From JANNFX01 sp031380225 (lineage in GTDB: Bacteria; Pseudomonadota; Alphaproteobacteria; Rhizobiales; Hyphomicrobiaceae): a stretch of 14,674 nucleotides of DNA. Below are positions 1 to 6,747 of this stretch, one piece after another. The stretch's first letter is position 1. Every line of letters starts with the position of its first letter. The DNA is taken from assembly GCA_031380225.1 (NCBI GenBank), contig JANNFX010000021.1:1-14674 (forward strand), written 5' to 3'. The notes beneath the pieces were generated by a model. The model did no database searches. It was not told the origin of the DNA and saw only the letters and a list, made by a program, of their open reading frames with translations. The translations under genes and the position numbers were made by a program.

Positions 1-1347
1 AAAATGTACCCAATTCCATCGCTTAAAGACCTGGTCGAGCACATCTTCGACGTCGACGCGGCCGGTCAAACGGCCCAACGCCGCTCCAGCGAACCGCAAA
101 TCTTCGGCTCTGAGCTCGTGCTGAGTGAGCGGTCCGACCACAAACGCCTCGAGACTGCCCGCCGCTTTGGCCAACAATCCGCGCTGGCGTTCCGAGGTCA
201 CGACGGTATTGGGCGAGCCGATGCGGGCAGCGGCGAGGGTGGCGATCATCTGGGTCAGCTGGTCAAGTCCCTCGGATGACTTAGCCGAAACAGCGATCAA
301 TCCAGCGGGCAACGATTTAAGCTGGTTGCGGGTCATCAGGTCGGCCTTGCTGACAACAATCAACGTCCGGTCGGCAATTTCACTGAGATCTGATGGAAAC
401 TCGGTCTCCAGCGATTTGCTATCCATAAGCCAAAGAACCAAGTCGGAAGCCCTCGCAGCTGCAACCGTCCGGCGGATGCCCTCGCGCTCAATCTTGACCA
501 CGGTCTTGCGAATCCCAGCAGTGTCACTGACGATGATTGGGTAGCCGTTGAGATCGAGCCGGACTTCGATGACGTCGCGCGTGGTTCCGGCTTCTTCGGA
601 AACGATGGCCGCGTCGCGTCGCGCGAGGGCATTGAGCATGCTAGATTTGCCGACATTGGGCGGTCCAGCCAGCGCGACCCGGAATCCATCGCGCAGGATT
701 TCACCGCGGTGGCCGTCATTCAAATAGCCCTTCAAATCTGCGTGCAGGGCGATGACTTGCTGGCGGGCCTTGATCATCGCGTCAGTCGCCACGTCCGCTT
801 CGTCGGAAAAGTCGATAGCAGCTTCGACCAAAGCCGTGGCCTCGATCAGTCGTTTGCGCCAGATTTCGTAGATGCCGGACAACGATCCGGACGCTTGTTG
901 GAGCGCGTGTTGGCGCTGGTTTTCGGTTTCAGCGTCGATGAGATCGGCGAGGCCTTCGGCTTCCGAAAGGTCAATCTTGCCACTATCGAACGCGCGCCTG
1001 GCGAACTCGCCGGGTTCCGCCAGTCTCAATCCTGGCAATGATCCAAGCGCTGTAATGATGGCTTTGATGACGGCCGGGCCGCCATGAAGATGGAATTCGG
1101 CGACGTCTTCGCCTGTAAAGCTTCTGGGTCCTGGAAACCAGAGCACGACGCCGCGATCCAGAAGTGCGCCGTTAGCCGGATCGCGGATGGCACGATAGGC
1201 GGCGGCGCGAGGGGCCGGCCGGCCGCCAGCCATCCGGTCCAGACATGGTCCTGCTGCCGGGCCAGATAGCCGGATAACAGCCACTCCCGCCCGGCCGGGT
1301 GCGCTGGCAAGAGCAAAGATCGTTTCGGTCGAGATTGGAGACGCCAT
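1..1347 (-). CDS. mnmE: tRNA uridine-5-carboxymethylaminomethyl(34) synthesis GTPase MnmE (3' end cut by window)
   Basis: MnmE, with MnmG, modifies the wobble uridine at C5 in certain tRNAs, using a formyl-tetrahydrofolate-derived carbon. Reading the minus strand from the ATG at 1347 gives 449 codons without a stop up to the window edge, about the family's full length of roughly 440 to 455. The N-terminal folate-binding domain shows the usual early segment (residues 10-30) and the R-S-F-T-G-E-D stretch near 75-81. The G domain has G1 GPPNVGKS at 228-235, G2 GTTRD at 254-258, G3 DTAG at 275-278 and G4 SKAD at 333-336. The conserved C-terminal helical segment is present at about 410-441. The last visible residues (KRWNWVHF) do not match the family's usual ending F-C-I-G-K, so the catalytically important Cys is not seen. 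The gene is divergent from the DUF255 gene. No strong ribosome binding site precedes the start. Identity is certain; the exact 3' end is not visible. Confidence 0.95.
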   Translation of the reverse strand, partial: MASPISTETIFALASAPGRAGVAVIRLSGPAAGPCLDRMAGGRPAPRAAAYRAIRDPANGALLDRGVVLWFPGPRSFTGEDVAEFHLHGGPAVIKAIITALGSLPGLRLAEPGEFARRAFDSGKIDLSEAEGLADLIDAETENQRQHALQQASGSLSGIYEIWRKRLIEATALVEAAIDFSDEADVATDAMIKARQQVIALHADLKGYLNDGHRGEILRDGFRVALAGPPNVGKSSMLNALARRDAAIVSEEAGTTRDVIEVRLDLNGYPIIVSDTAGIRKTVVKIEREGIRRTVAAARASDLVLWLMDSKSLETEFPSDLSEIADRTLIVVSKADLMTRNQLKSLPAGLIAVSAKSSEGLDQLTQMIATLAAARIGSPNTVVTSERQRGLLAKAAGSLEAFVVGPLTQHELRAEDLRFAGAALGRLTGRVDVEDVLDQVFKRWNWVHF

Positions 1348-1470
1348 GGATTGACTATGCCAATCCGCATGGCTTTTTCCAGTCCGGTCTTGGTCTCGGT
1401 TAATCGAGGTGGGCTTGCGTTCTCAAATGTAAGCGTATGTAGGGTGGCTAGGCATTGCAAAGGATCAGCT

Positions 1471-3492
1471 ATGAATCGCCTCGGATCAGAAACGTCGCCC
1501 TACCTGCTGCAGCACAAAGACAATCCGGTGCATTGGTGGGCGTGGGGTCCGGCGGCGTTGGCGGAAGCGAAGCGCACCGGCAAACCGATCTTACTCTCGG
1601 TCGGCTACGCGGCCTGCCACTGGTGCCATGTGATGGCGCACGAGAGTTTCGAAGACGAGGCCAGTGCCGCCGTCATGAACGAGCTGTTCGTCAATATCAA
1701 AGTCGATCGCGAGGAGCGGCCAGATATTGACGCCATTTACATGGGCGCGTTGCATCAGTTAGGCCAGCAAGGTGGTTGGCCTCTGACGATGTTTCTCGAT
1801 GGCGAGGCGCGGCCGTTTTGGGGTGGCACTTATTTTCCGAAGCAACCGCATTACGGCCGGCCGGCATTCACCGATGTGTTGCGGCAAATTTCGAACGTCT
1901 ATCAAACCCAGCCGGAAAAGATCAGCGGCGCAGCGTCTGAGCTGATCGAGTCACTCTCGAAGCGGACCTCCAACACCAAGCAAATCGAAATTGGCGATGA
2001 TCTGATTTCCGATTTGATTCCGCGCCTCGTTCGCATTGTCGATCCAATCCACGGCGGCATTGGTGGCGCGCCGAAGTTCCCGCAATGGAATTTCTTCTGG
2101 CTGTTATGGCGTGGCGCTATTCGCTATGATGATGCGAATGCGCGGCGCGCCGTTGAGACGACACTAGCCAATATTTGCCAGGGTGGAATTTACGATCACC
2201 TCGGCGGTGGCTTCGCGCGTTACTCAGTTGATGAGCGCTGGTTGGCGCCGCATTTTGAAAAGATGCTCTACGACAACGCGTTGTTGATCGACCTCTTGTG
2301 CGAAGTTTCTCGTGAAACAAAAAACCCGTTGTTTGAGGTCCGCATCGCCGAGACGGTTTCGTGGCTTGAGGCTGAGATGATTGCGGCTGGCGGCGGTTTT
2401 GCTGCTTCGCTCGATGCCGATAGCGACGGCGAGGAAGGCAAGTTTTACGTTTGGACCAAGTCAGAAGTTGAGGACTTGCTCGGGCCGGTCGATTCAAAAT
2501 TCTTCTGCGCTGCCTACGACGTCGCCGACGGTGGCAACTGGGAAGGCCACACAATTCTGAACCGGCTGCACACTCTGCAGTTGGGTGACGCAGCGCACGA
2601 GAGCCGCCTCGAATCCTTGCGTGCAAAGTTGTTGGCGCGCCGCACCAGCCGCATCCGGCCCGGTTGGGATGACAAGGTGCTGGCTGACTGGAATGGTCTG
2701 ATGATCGGGGCGTTGGCGCGCGCTGCGATCGTGTTTGGAAAACTGAAGTGGTTGGAACTGGCCAAGCGAGCGTTTGCATTTGTTGAAACGTCGATGGTCA
2801 AAGATGGCCGCTTGCAACATGCGGCGCGTCTCGGCCGCACGACAGCGCCCGGAACAGCGAGCGATTATTCCAATATGATTTTCGCCGCGCTCAGATTGCA
2901 TCAGGCGACCGGAGTTGAGACCTACCTCAAAACTGCGATGGCGTGGACTGAGACCCTCAATCGTCATCATTGGATAAGTGACGTTGCGCTTTACGCCACG
3001 AGCGCCGGCGACACCTTCGATGTTATTGTGCGCCTAGCCACTGCGCAAGACGATGCGGTGCCGAATGCTAATTCAGTGATGATCACCAATCTCATGCAGC
3101 TATCGTTGTTGACCGGTGATGTGAGCCTCGCAGAGCGCGCGCAATTGATCCTTGAAAGCGTCTCGGGGCAGGTCGCGAAAAATCCGGTTGGACATGCGGG
3201 CGTGCTGGCGGCTGCTTTAGATGTGCTGGCCCCGCAATTAATTTTTATCGCAGGCAACCAAAGCGAGGATGGCAAGTTCCTCTCTGACGCTGTTCACTCG
3301 CTGTCGCTGCCGGGTGCACTGGAATATCGAGGCCGGGGCCCCGATGCTGAACATGTTCCGGGTCTGGCCGGTAAAACCGCAGCTGGAAATGGAGTGGCGG
3401 CCTATGTTTGCTTAGGCCCGCAGTGTTCGCCACCGGTCAGCGAAGCTATTGCTCTTGGAGAGCTCTTGAAGATACAACGCTGCCAGTGTTAA
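1471..3492 (+). CDS. DUF255 thioredoxin-like / N-acylglucosamine 2-epimerase-like protein (YyaL/SSP411 family)
   Basis: A 673-residue protein of the widespread YyaL / spermatogenesis-associated protein 20 family, whose biochemical role is poorly known. The N-terminal DUF255 thioredoxin-like domain (about residues 3-165) carries the family hallmarks: an LGSETSPYLLQH start, a C49-H-W-C52 redox-type motif followed by HVMAHESF, then VDREERPDID and QGGWP. The rest (about 190-640) resembles the alpha/alpha six-hairpin glycosidase fold, with GGAPKFP, DHLGGGFARYS and HFEKMLYDNA motifs. I chose the ATG at 1471 over an in-frame ATG at 1351 because homologues begin right at this motif and an AAGGA ribosome binding site lies about 7 bases upstream. 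No signal peptide is visible, so it is probably cytoplasmic. It stands alone, divergent from mnmE. Confidence 0.93.
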   Translation: MNRLGSETSPYLLQHKDNPVHWWAWGPAALAEAKRTGKPILLSVGYAACHWCHVMAHESFEDEASAAVMNELFVNIKVDREERPDIDAIYMGALHQLGQQGGWPLTMFLDGEARPFWGGTYFPKQPHYGRPAFTDVLRQISNVYQTQPEKISGAASELIESLSKRTSNTKQIEIGDDLISDLIPRLVRIVDPIHGGIGGAPKFPQWNFFWLLWRGAIRYDDANARRAVETTLANICQGGIYDHLGGGFARYSVDERWLAPHFEKMLYDNALLIDLLCEVSRETKNPLFEVRIAETVSWLEAEMIAAGGGFAASLDADSDGEEGKFYVWTKSEVEDLLGPVDSKFFCAAYDVADGGNWEGHTILNRLHTLQLGDAAHESRLESLRAKLLARRTSRIRPGWDDKVLADWNGLMIGALARAAIVFGKLKWLELAKRAFAFVETSMVKDGRLQHAARLGRTTAPGTASDYSNMIFAALRLHQATGVETYLKTAMAWTETLNRHHWISDVALYATSAGDTFDVIVRLATAQDDAVPNANSVMITNLMQLSLLTGDVSLAERAQLILESVSGQVAKNPVGHAGVLAAALDVLAPQLIFIAGNQSEDGKFLSDAVHSLSLPGALEYRGRGPDAEHVPGLAGKTAAGNGVAAYVCLGPQCSPPVSEAIALGELLKIQRCQC

Positions 3493-3606
3493 CCGGGTAA
3501 GCCAGTTGTAGCTGCTGGGCTCTGAAATTATGGTATGCTGTTCGTCCGGCGGTAACTTCTAACCGTATACCGTCAGAGACAGGCGGTAGTTCGATTCGGA
3601 AGTACG

Positions 3607-4560
3607 ATGACGTTTGTTAAATCAGTGTTGCGCTATGTCTATGTGCCGGCAATGTTATTGGGCTGGAACGCTGCTGCCTACTTTGTGGTGACGGGCGATC
3701 ATTCATATGCGTGGTTATTGCCGGTGTTGATCGGCGCGTTTGCGTCGGCTCATTTTGCCGAGCGTATTCTTCCGTGCTTCGAGGAGTGGAATCACGACCA
3801 CGAGGACAACGGCACCAATTGGATCCACAATATTTATTATGAGAATTCAGCGGCCTCTGGCGTTTTAATGATTCCGCTGATCACTTGGTTATTTCCCGTC
3901 CAGGGGATTTGGCCAACGGAATGGCCGCTAGGCGCTCAACTCCTGCTCGCGATCCTGTTTGCCGATACGATGTTCTCGCTGGTCCACTACTTCAGCCATC
4001 GCTGGCCAACGTTGTGGAAGCTGCACGCGGTTCATCATGGTGTGGGCCGGCTCTATGGCTTCAACGGTCTCGTTCGTCATCCACTGCATCAAAGCATCGA
4101 CATGATAGTCGGGACTTTGCCACTGGTGCTGCTCGGGATGCCGATGGAAATCGCGCTGCTGCTTGGCTTGGCAATTACGATCCAACTTATCGTGCAGCAT
4201 TCAAACGTTGATTATGCCTTGGGTCCGTTTCGGCAAGTGCTGTCGCTTGGCAAGGCGCATCACCTCCATCACGTCAATTGGGGCACCGAGGGCGACTGCA
4301 ATTTCGGACTGTTCTTCACCCACGTTGATCGCGCGCTTGGCACATTCGTGTTGGAACCAAGCCGCGAGATCAAGGCGTCCGACCTCGGCATCGACGATCT
4401 GCCGGAGTTCCCGAAGTCCTACATCAGCCAGTTGCTACTGCCGTTCTACTATGTGCCAGGCAAGGGCTTGCCAGCAACTTTTCGCGCCAAATCCAAGCGC
4501 AACAATCGCGCCGCCAAAGACGCCCGCCGCCAGACCGGCACGCTCTGGCCGGCGGAGTGA
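3607..4560 (+). CDS. sterol desaturase / fatty acid hydroxylase superfamily membrane protein
   Basis: A 317-residue integral membrane di-iron enzyme of the fatty acid hydroxylase superfamily (PF04116 type), which inserts oxygen into or desaturates lipid or sterol-like substrates. Hydrophobic segments lie near residues 10-30, 34-52, 83-100, 108-126 and 165-195. The histidine boxes are visible: H127-Y-F-S-H131, H140-A-V-H-H144, and H218-H-L-H-H222 followed by VNWGTEGDCNFG. H158 and H161 may also contribute. The start at 3607 is supported by GGAAG a few bases upstream. The substrate cannot be told from sequence. The C-terminus ends in a basic, Arg/Lys-rich tail after about residue 285. It is convergent with the anti-sigma gene across an inverted repeat pair. 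Confidence 0.92.
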   Translation: MTFVKSVLRYVYVPAMLLGWNAAAYFVVTGDHSYAWLLPVLIGAFASAHFAERILPCFEEWNHDHEDNGTNWIHNIYYENSAASGVLMIPLITWLFPVQGIWPTEWPLGAQLLLAILFADTMFSLVHYFSHRWPTLWKLHAVHHGVGRLYGFNGLVRHPLHQSIDMIVGTLPLVLLGMPMEIALLLGLAITIQLIVQHSNVDYALGPFRQVLSLGKAHHLHHVNWGTEGDCNFGLFFTHVDRALGTFVLEPSREIKASDLGIDDLPEFPKSYISQLLLPFYYVPGKGLPATFRAKSKRNNRAAKDARRQTGTLWPAE

Positions 4561-4577
4561 ATGATTTCACGGGCTTC

Positions 4578-4695
4578 GACTTGACGGATCCCCGCCCAAG
4601 GCGGGGATGACGAAACATGAGGGTGCCTCAGCACAATCATGCCGGAGCATCCTCCACGCTCGTCATCCCCGCCTTGGGCGGCGATCCGTCAAGTC
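4578..4695. repeat. paired 36-bp inverted repeats between convergent genes (REP-like, possible bidirectional terminator)
   Basis: The arm at 4578-4613 is the reverse complement of 4660-4695 with one mismatch over 36 bases; 46 bases lie between them. Each arm also holds its own small hairpin: CCCCGC and GCGGGG around CCAAG on the left, and a slightly imperfect version on the right. The element fills the gap between two convergent genes, 17 bases after one stop and 10 bases from the other. Similar GC-rich palindromes containing ATGACG/CGTCAT and CCCCGCC are common between alphaproteobacterial genes. It could stop transcription from both sides, although no U-tract follows either stem. Confidence 0.85.
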
Positions 4696-4705
4696 TCAAA
4701 TATGC

Positions 4706-5428
4706 TCAAGGCGTCGCTTGAATGAGCTTGCCTTGGAACAGCACCGGTCCCGTTGGGCCATCGCTGGGTGAGCCGCCTTCAGGCTCCAGGCTGACCGCGA
4801 AGTTGGCATTCATGAACATGGCGTTGTCGGCGTCTGAAGCGCCCGCCATCGGCATCACATTCATTTCGCCTTCGGCCAGCACGCCGAGAGACTTCGGCTT
4901 CGGCAATTTGTCGGCGATCATCCAGACTTGATAACTCTTGTTGGCCTGCTTCGGCGCAGTCACCGCGGTGATAACGCAGTTCTGCGTCTTGGTATCGACC
5001 GTCAACAGGAACGCCGGCTTATCTTCAGCCGATTGCAGCACGGCCACAAACTGCGTTGGCATCAGTGGCGGCTGCATCGCGTTGTAGCCGATCAATCCAG
5101 CCAGCGACGCGGCCATCGCGGTCATGCCAGCTGAGAAATTGCGCCAACGATTGCCGCGGCGAACCAAGTGTTGCTCGCGAGACTTCAAAGAAATCACATG
5201 CGATGAGAGACCGATCTGAGCCCGCACCTTCGAATAGAGGTTCGGCGGCGGCGCAATTGGCCGCAAAGAATCAGCGAGTGGCGTCAACCGGCGTTCCCAA
5301 TCGCTGACGGCTCTGCGCAAAGCGGCATCGCGCGGCAAACGGGCTTTGACCGCGTCGCGCTCGTCAAGCGGCAGCGTACCGAGAACGTACTCGGCGGCTA
5401 AGCCATCAATGTCATCGAGCTCAATCAT
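4706..5428 (-). CDS. RskA-type anti-sigma factor, single-pass membrane protein
   Basis: A 240-residue anti-sigma factor expected to hold the neighbouring ECF sigma factor at the inner membrane until it is proteolysed. The cytoplasmic N-terminal domain has the family's AAEYVLGTLPLDER segment at 11-24 and lacks a zinc-binding HxxxCxxC motif. A single membrane segment lies at about 97-117. The outer domain (about 120-240) matches the RskA C-terminal domain, with KSYQVWMI and an ending FAVSLEPEGG...GPVLFQGKLIQ. I chose the ATG at 5428 because it overlaps the sigma factor stop as ATGA, which suggests translational coupling. A TTG 12 bases earlier is possible, but AAAGG lies right against it, too close to serve as its ribosome binding site. 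It is convergent with the hydroxylase gene. Confidence 0.9.
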   Translation of the reverse strand: MIELDDIDGLAAEYVLGTLPLDERDAVKARLPRDAALRRAVSDWERRLTPLADSLRPIAPPPNLYSKVRAQIGLSSHVISLKSREQHLVRRGNRWRNFSAGMTAMAASLAGLIGYNAMQPPLMPTQFVAVLQSAEDKPAFLLTVDTKTQNCVITAVTAPKQANKSYQVWMIADKLPKPKSLGVLAEGEMNVMPMAGASDADNAMFMNANFAVSLEPEGGSPSDGPTGPVLFQGKLIQATP

Positions 5429-5976
5429 TGCTCGAGGCAACCTTTCAATTGCGCAAGGCTGCGGTGCAGCCAGGTTTTGATCGTGCCTTCCGGTCGCGAG
5501 AACCGGGCCGCAAGTTCCTCGCGGCTGAGGCCGTCCAAATAGGCGAGCCGGACGATTTGCTGCTTTTCAGGTTCAAGGCCTTCTAAACAGCGCATCAGGC
5601 GGCCAACGTCTTCCTGCCGTTCCAGTCCGTCGAGCGGATGCTCGTTGTCGCCGGCCAAACCGTCGAGAATCATCTCATCGTCGCCTGATGACTTTGGAAC
5701 TTTTCGGCGCACTTCGTCGAGGGACCGGTTGCGAACGATAGCCGCCATCCAAGTCAAGGGCGATGCTAGCGCGGGGTTGAAATCGCCCGCCCGTTCCCAA
5801 ACCTTGAAGTAAGCTTCCTGTAACACTTCCTCGGCCGCCTCTCTGTTGCGTAAGATACGCAGGGCGACTGCAAAAAGTTTCGAGGATGTGGCTTGATAGA
5901 GTTCCGCAAACGACGCTTCGTCGCCTTTGGCGACGCCAGCAATCAATCCGTCAAGTTGCGTACGGGTGGGGGGCAT
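5425..5976 (-). CDS. ECF-family RNA polymerase sigma factor (SigK-like)
   Basis: A 183-residue extracytoplasmic function sigma factor. Region 2 spans roughly residues 15-85 (ELYQATSSKLFAVALRILRN, then AEEVLQEAYFKVWE and TWMAAIVRNRSLDEVRR). Region 4 spans about 120-180 (LEPEKQQIVRLAYLDGLSREELA, then EGTIKTWLHRSLAQLK, the helix-turn-helix that reads the -35 element). It is co-transcribed with the RskA-like anti-sigma gene, the arrangement found with SigK/RskA-type systems. I prefer the ATG at 5976. A GTG at 6003 would add nine residues; neither start has a clear ribosome binding site. The stress signal and regulon cannot be told from this window. Confidence 0.92.
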   Translation of the reverse strand: MPPTRTQLDGLIAGVAKGDEASFAELYQATSSKLFAVALRILRNREAAEEVLQEAYFKVWERAGDFNPALASPLTWMAAIVRNRSLDEVRRKVPKSSGDDEMILDGLAGDNEHPLDGLERQEDVGRLMRCLEGLEPEKQQIVRLAYLDGLSREELAARFSRPEGTIKTWLHRSLAQLKGCLEQ

Positions 5977-6102
5977 CCCGGGCCGATCGTAAGTTTGAAG
6001 CACTTTGTGGTACCGGTGTAGTCTGGCAGGGTCCCGAATGTCGAGGGGGGTGCGGATGCCACCTTTTGTAATGGGAAACGCACCACCGCACGCCTAACCT
6101 CC

Positions 6103-6133
6103 AGTATACGGGGCGAGTGAAGACAAGTTTCAA
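6103..6133 (-). promoter_or_regulatory. candidate sigma-70 type promoter for the sigma/anti-sigma operon
   Basis: On the minus strand, TTGAAA (6133-6128) and TATACT (6108-6103) are each one base off consensus. They are separated by 19 bases, longer than the ideal 17. The element would give a leader of about 120 bases before the sigma factor ATG. It is an eye-made call; an ECF-type autoregulated promoter may exist nearer the gene but I could not recognise one firmly. Confidence 0.3.
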
Positions 6134-6341
6134 GACCTTGGGTCCCGCCACGGTGGGCATCCTGACAAGTTCGGGCATCGCGCTTGTATAGTATTGCCTG
6201 GCCATGCCCGGAAACCGCATTGGCAGATAAATTAAAAAATATTTCGATCAACCACTTAGTGGAAGTTACGCTGATCAAATCTGAGGCATTTTTCGTGTTC
6301 CGTGGACCATTGTAGCGCTCACACCCTAATCCCGCCACTTT

Positions 6342-6366
6342 CTTTCGACAAAGTATTTGTCGAAAG
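6342..6366 (+). promoter_or_regulatory. perfect 11-bp dyad overlapping the merR-like gene's ribosome binding site
   Basis: CTTTCGACAAA (6342-6352), a 3-base centre GTA, and TTTGTCGAAAG (6356-6366) form a perfect dyad ending 9 bases before the ATG at 6376. The GAAAGG ribosome binding site (6362-6367) is almost wholly inside the right arm. It may be a DNA operator for the downstream MerR-like protein. As RNA it would also form an 11-bp hairpin masking the ribosome binding site. The dyad is certain; its role is inferred. Confidence 0.6.
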
Positions 6367-6375
6367 GCGCCGATC

Positions 6376-6747
6376 ATGAAACTGCGCGAACTGTCTTCGC
6401 TGACCGGCGAGCCTGAACGGCAAATCCGGTACATGATCGCCGAAGGTTTCGTCCCGCCGCCAGAAGGTGGCCGGGCGAACGCTGACTACGGGCACGACCA
6501 TGTGGCTGCGATCCGCCGCTACAGCATTCTGAGGCGGCAGGGTCTCCCGCCCCAGGCCATTAAGGTCCTGCTCGGGAGTGGTGTGTCGGCTCCTTTTACG
6601 GTTGCGCCGGGCATTGTGCTGCACATCGATCCAGGTCTCGTCGGCCAAGAGGTGGACATCAACGAACTCGAGAAGCGCATCCGGTCCGTCTTGAATGATG
6701 TGTTCATGGAGCCGCTTCATGTCTCAGTCCCCGACGCCGACACTTGA
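6376..6747 (+). CDS. small MerR-like helix-turn-helix regulator
   Basis: A 123-residue protein. Its first 66 residues resemble a MerR-type winged helix-turn-helix: LRELSSLTGEPERQIRYMIAEG followed by a wing and the pattern ...YGHDHVAAIRRYSILRRQGLPPQAIKVLL. The remainder is short and lacks the cysteines of metal-sensing MerR proteins; about residues 88-107 (VGQEVDINELEKRIRSVLND) could form a dimerising helix. The ATG at 6376 is supported by GAAAGG 8 bases upstream, and a perfect dyad sits over that site. The last 29 bases overlap the start of the VIT/VWA gene, so the two are likely one translationally coupled unit and this protein probably controls the pair. The effector is unknown. Confidence 0.82.
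   Translation: MKLRELSSLTGEPERQIRYMIAEGFVPPPEGGRANADYGHDHVAAIRRYSILRRQGLPPQAIKVLLGSGVSAPFTVAPGIVLHIDPGLVGQEVDINELEKRIRSVLNDVFMEPLHVSVPDADT

Larger units (their letters stand above)
6004..6375. other. divergent intergenic region between the sigma operon and the merR-like gene
   Basis: This 372-base stretch separates two divergent operons and carries no convincing gene. It holds a candidate minus-strand promoter near 6103-6133, an AT-rich patch at about 6228-6246, an imperfect inverted pair (TTCGGGCAT near 6171 and ATGCCCGGAA near 6204), and the perfect dyad at 6342-6366 just before the merR-like gene. It probably drives transcription in both directions. I found no convincing plus-strand -10/-35 pair. 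Confidence 0.6.

Noticed and set aside
1351..1470. N-terminal 40-residue extension of the DUF255 protein
   Set aside because: Homologues begin at the LGSETSPYLLQH motif, and a good ribosome binding site precedes the ATG at 1471; the upstream stretch is better explained as the divergent promoter region.
2117..2970. Long overlapping minus-strand frames within the DUF255 gene
   Set aside because: They are antisense shadows of a gene with clear domain motifs, and their compositions (runs of Arg, Pro, Ser) are typical of shadow frames.
6011..6060. SigK-type autoregulated promoter (CATCC and CGAAT-like hexamers) upstream of the sigma factor
   Set aside because: GCATCC occurs on the minus strand but a matching -10 does not follow at the right spacing, and the CCGAAT present lies on the opposite strand.
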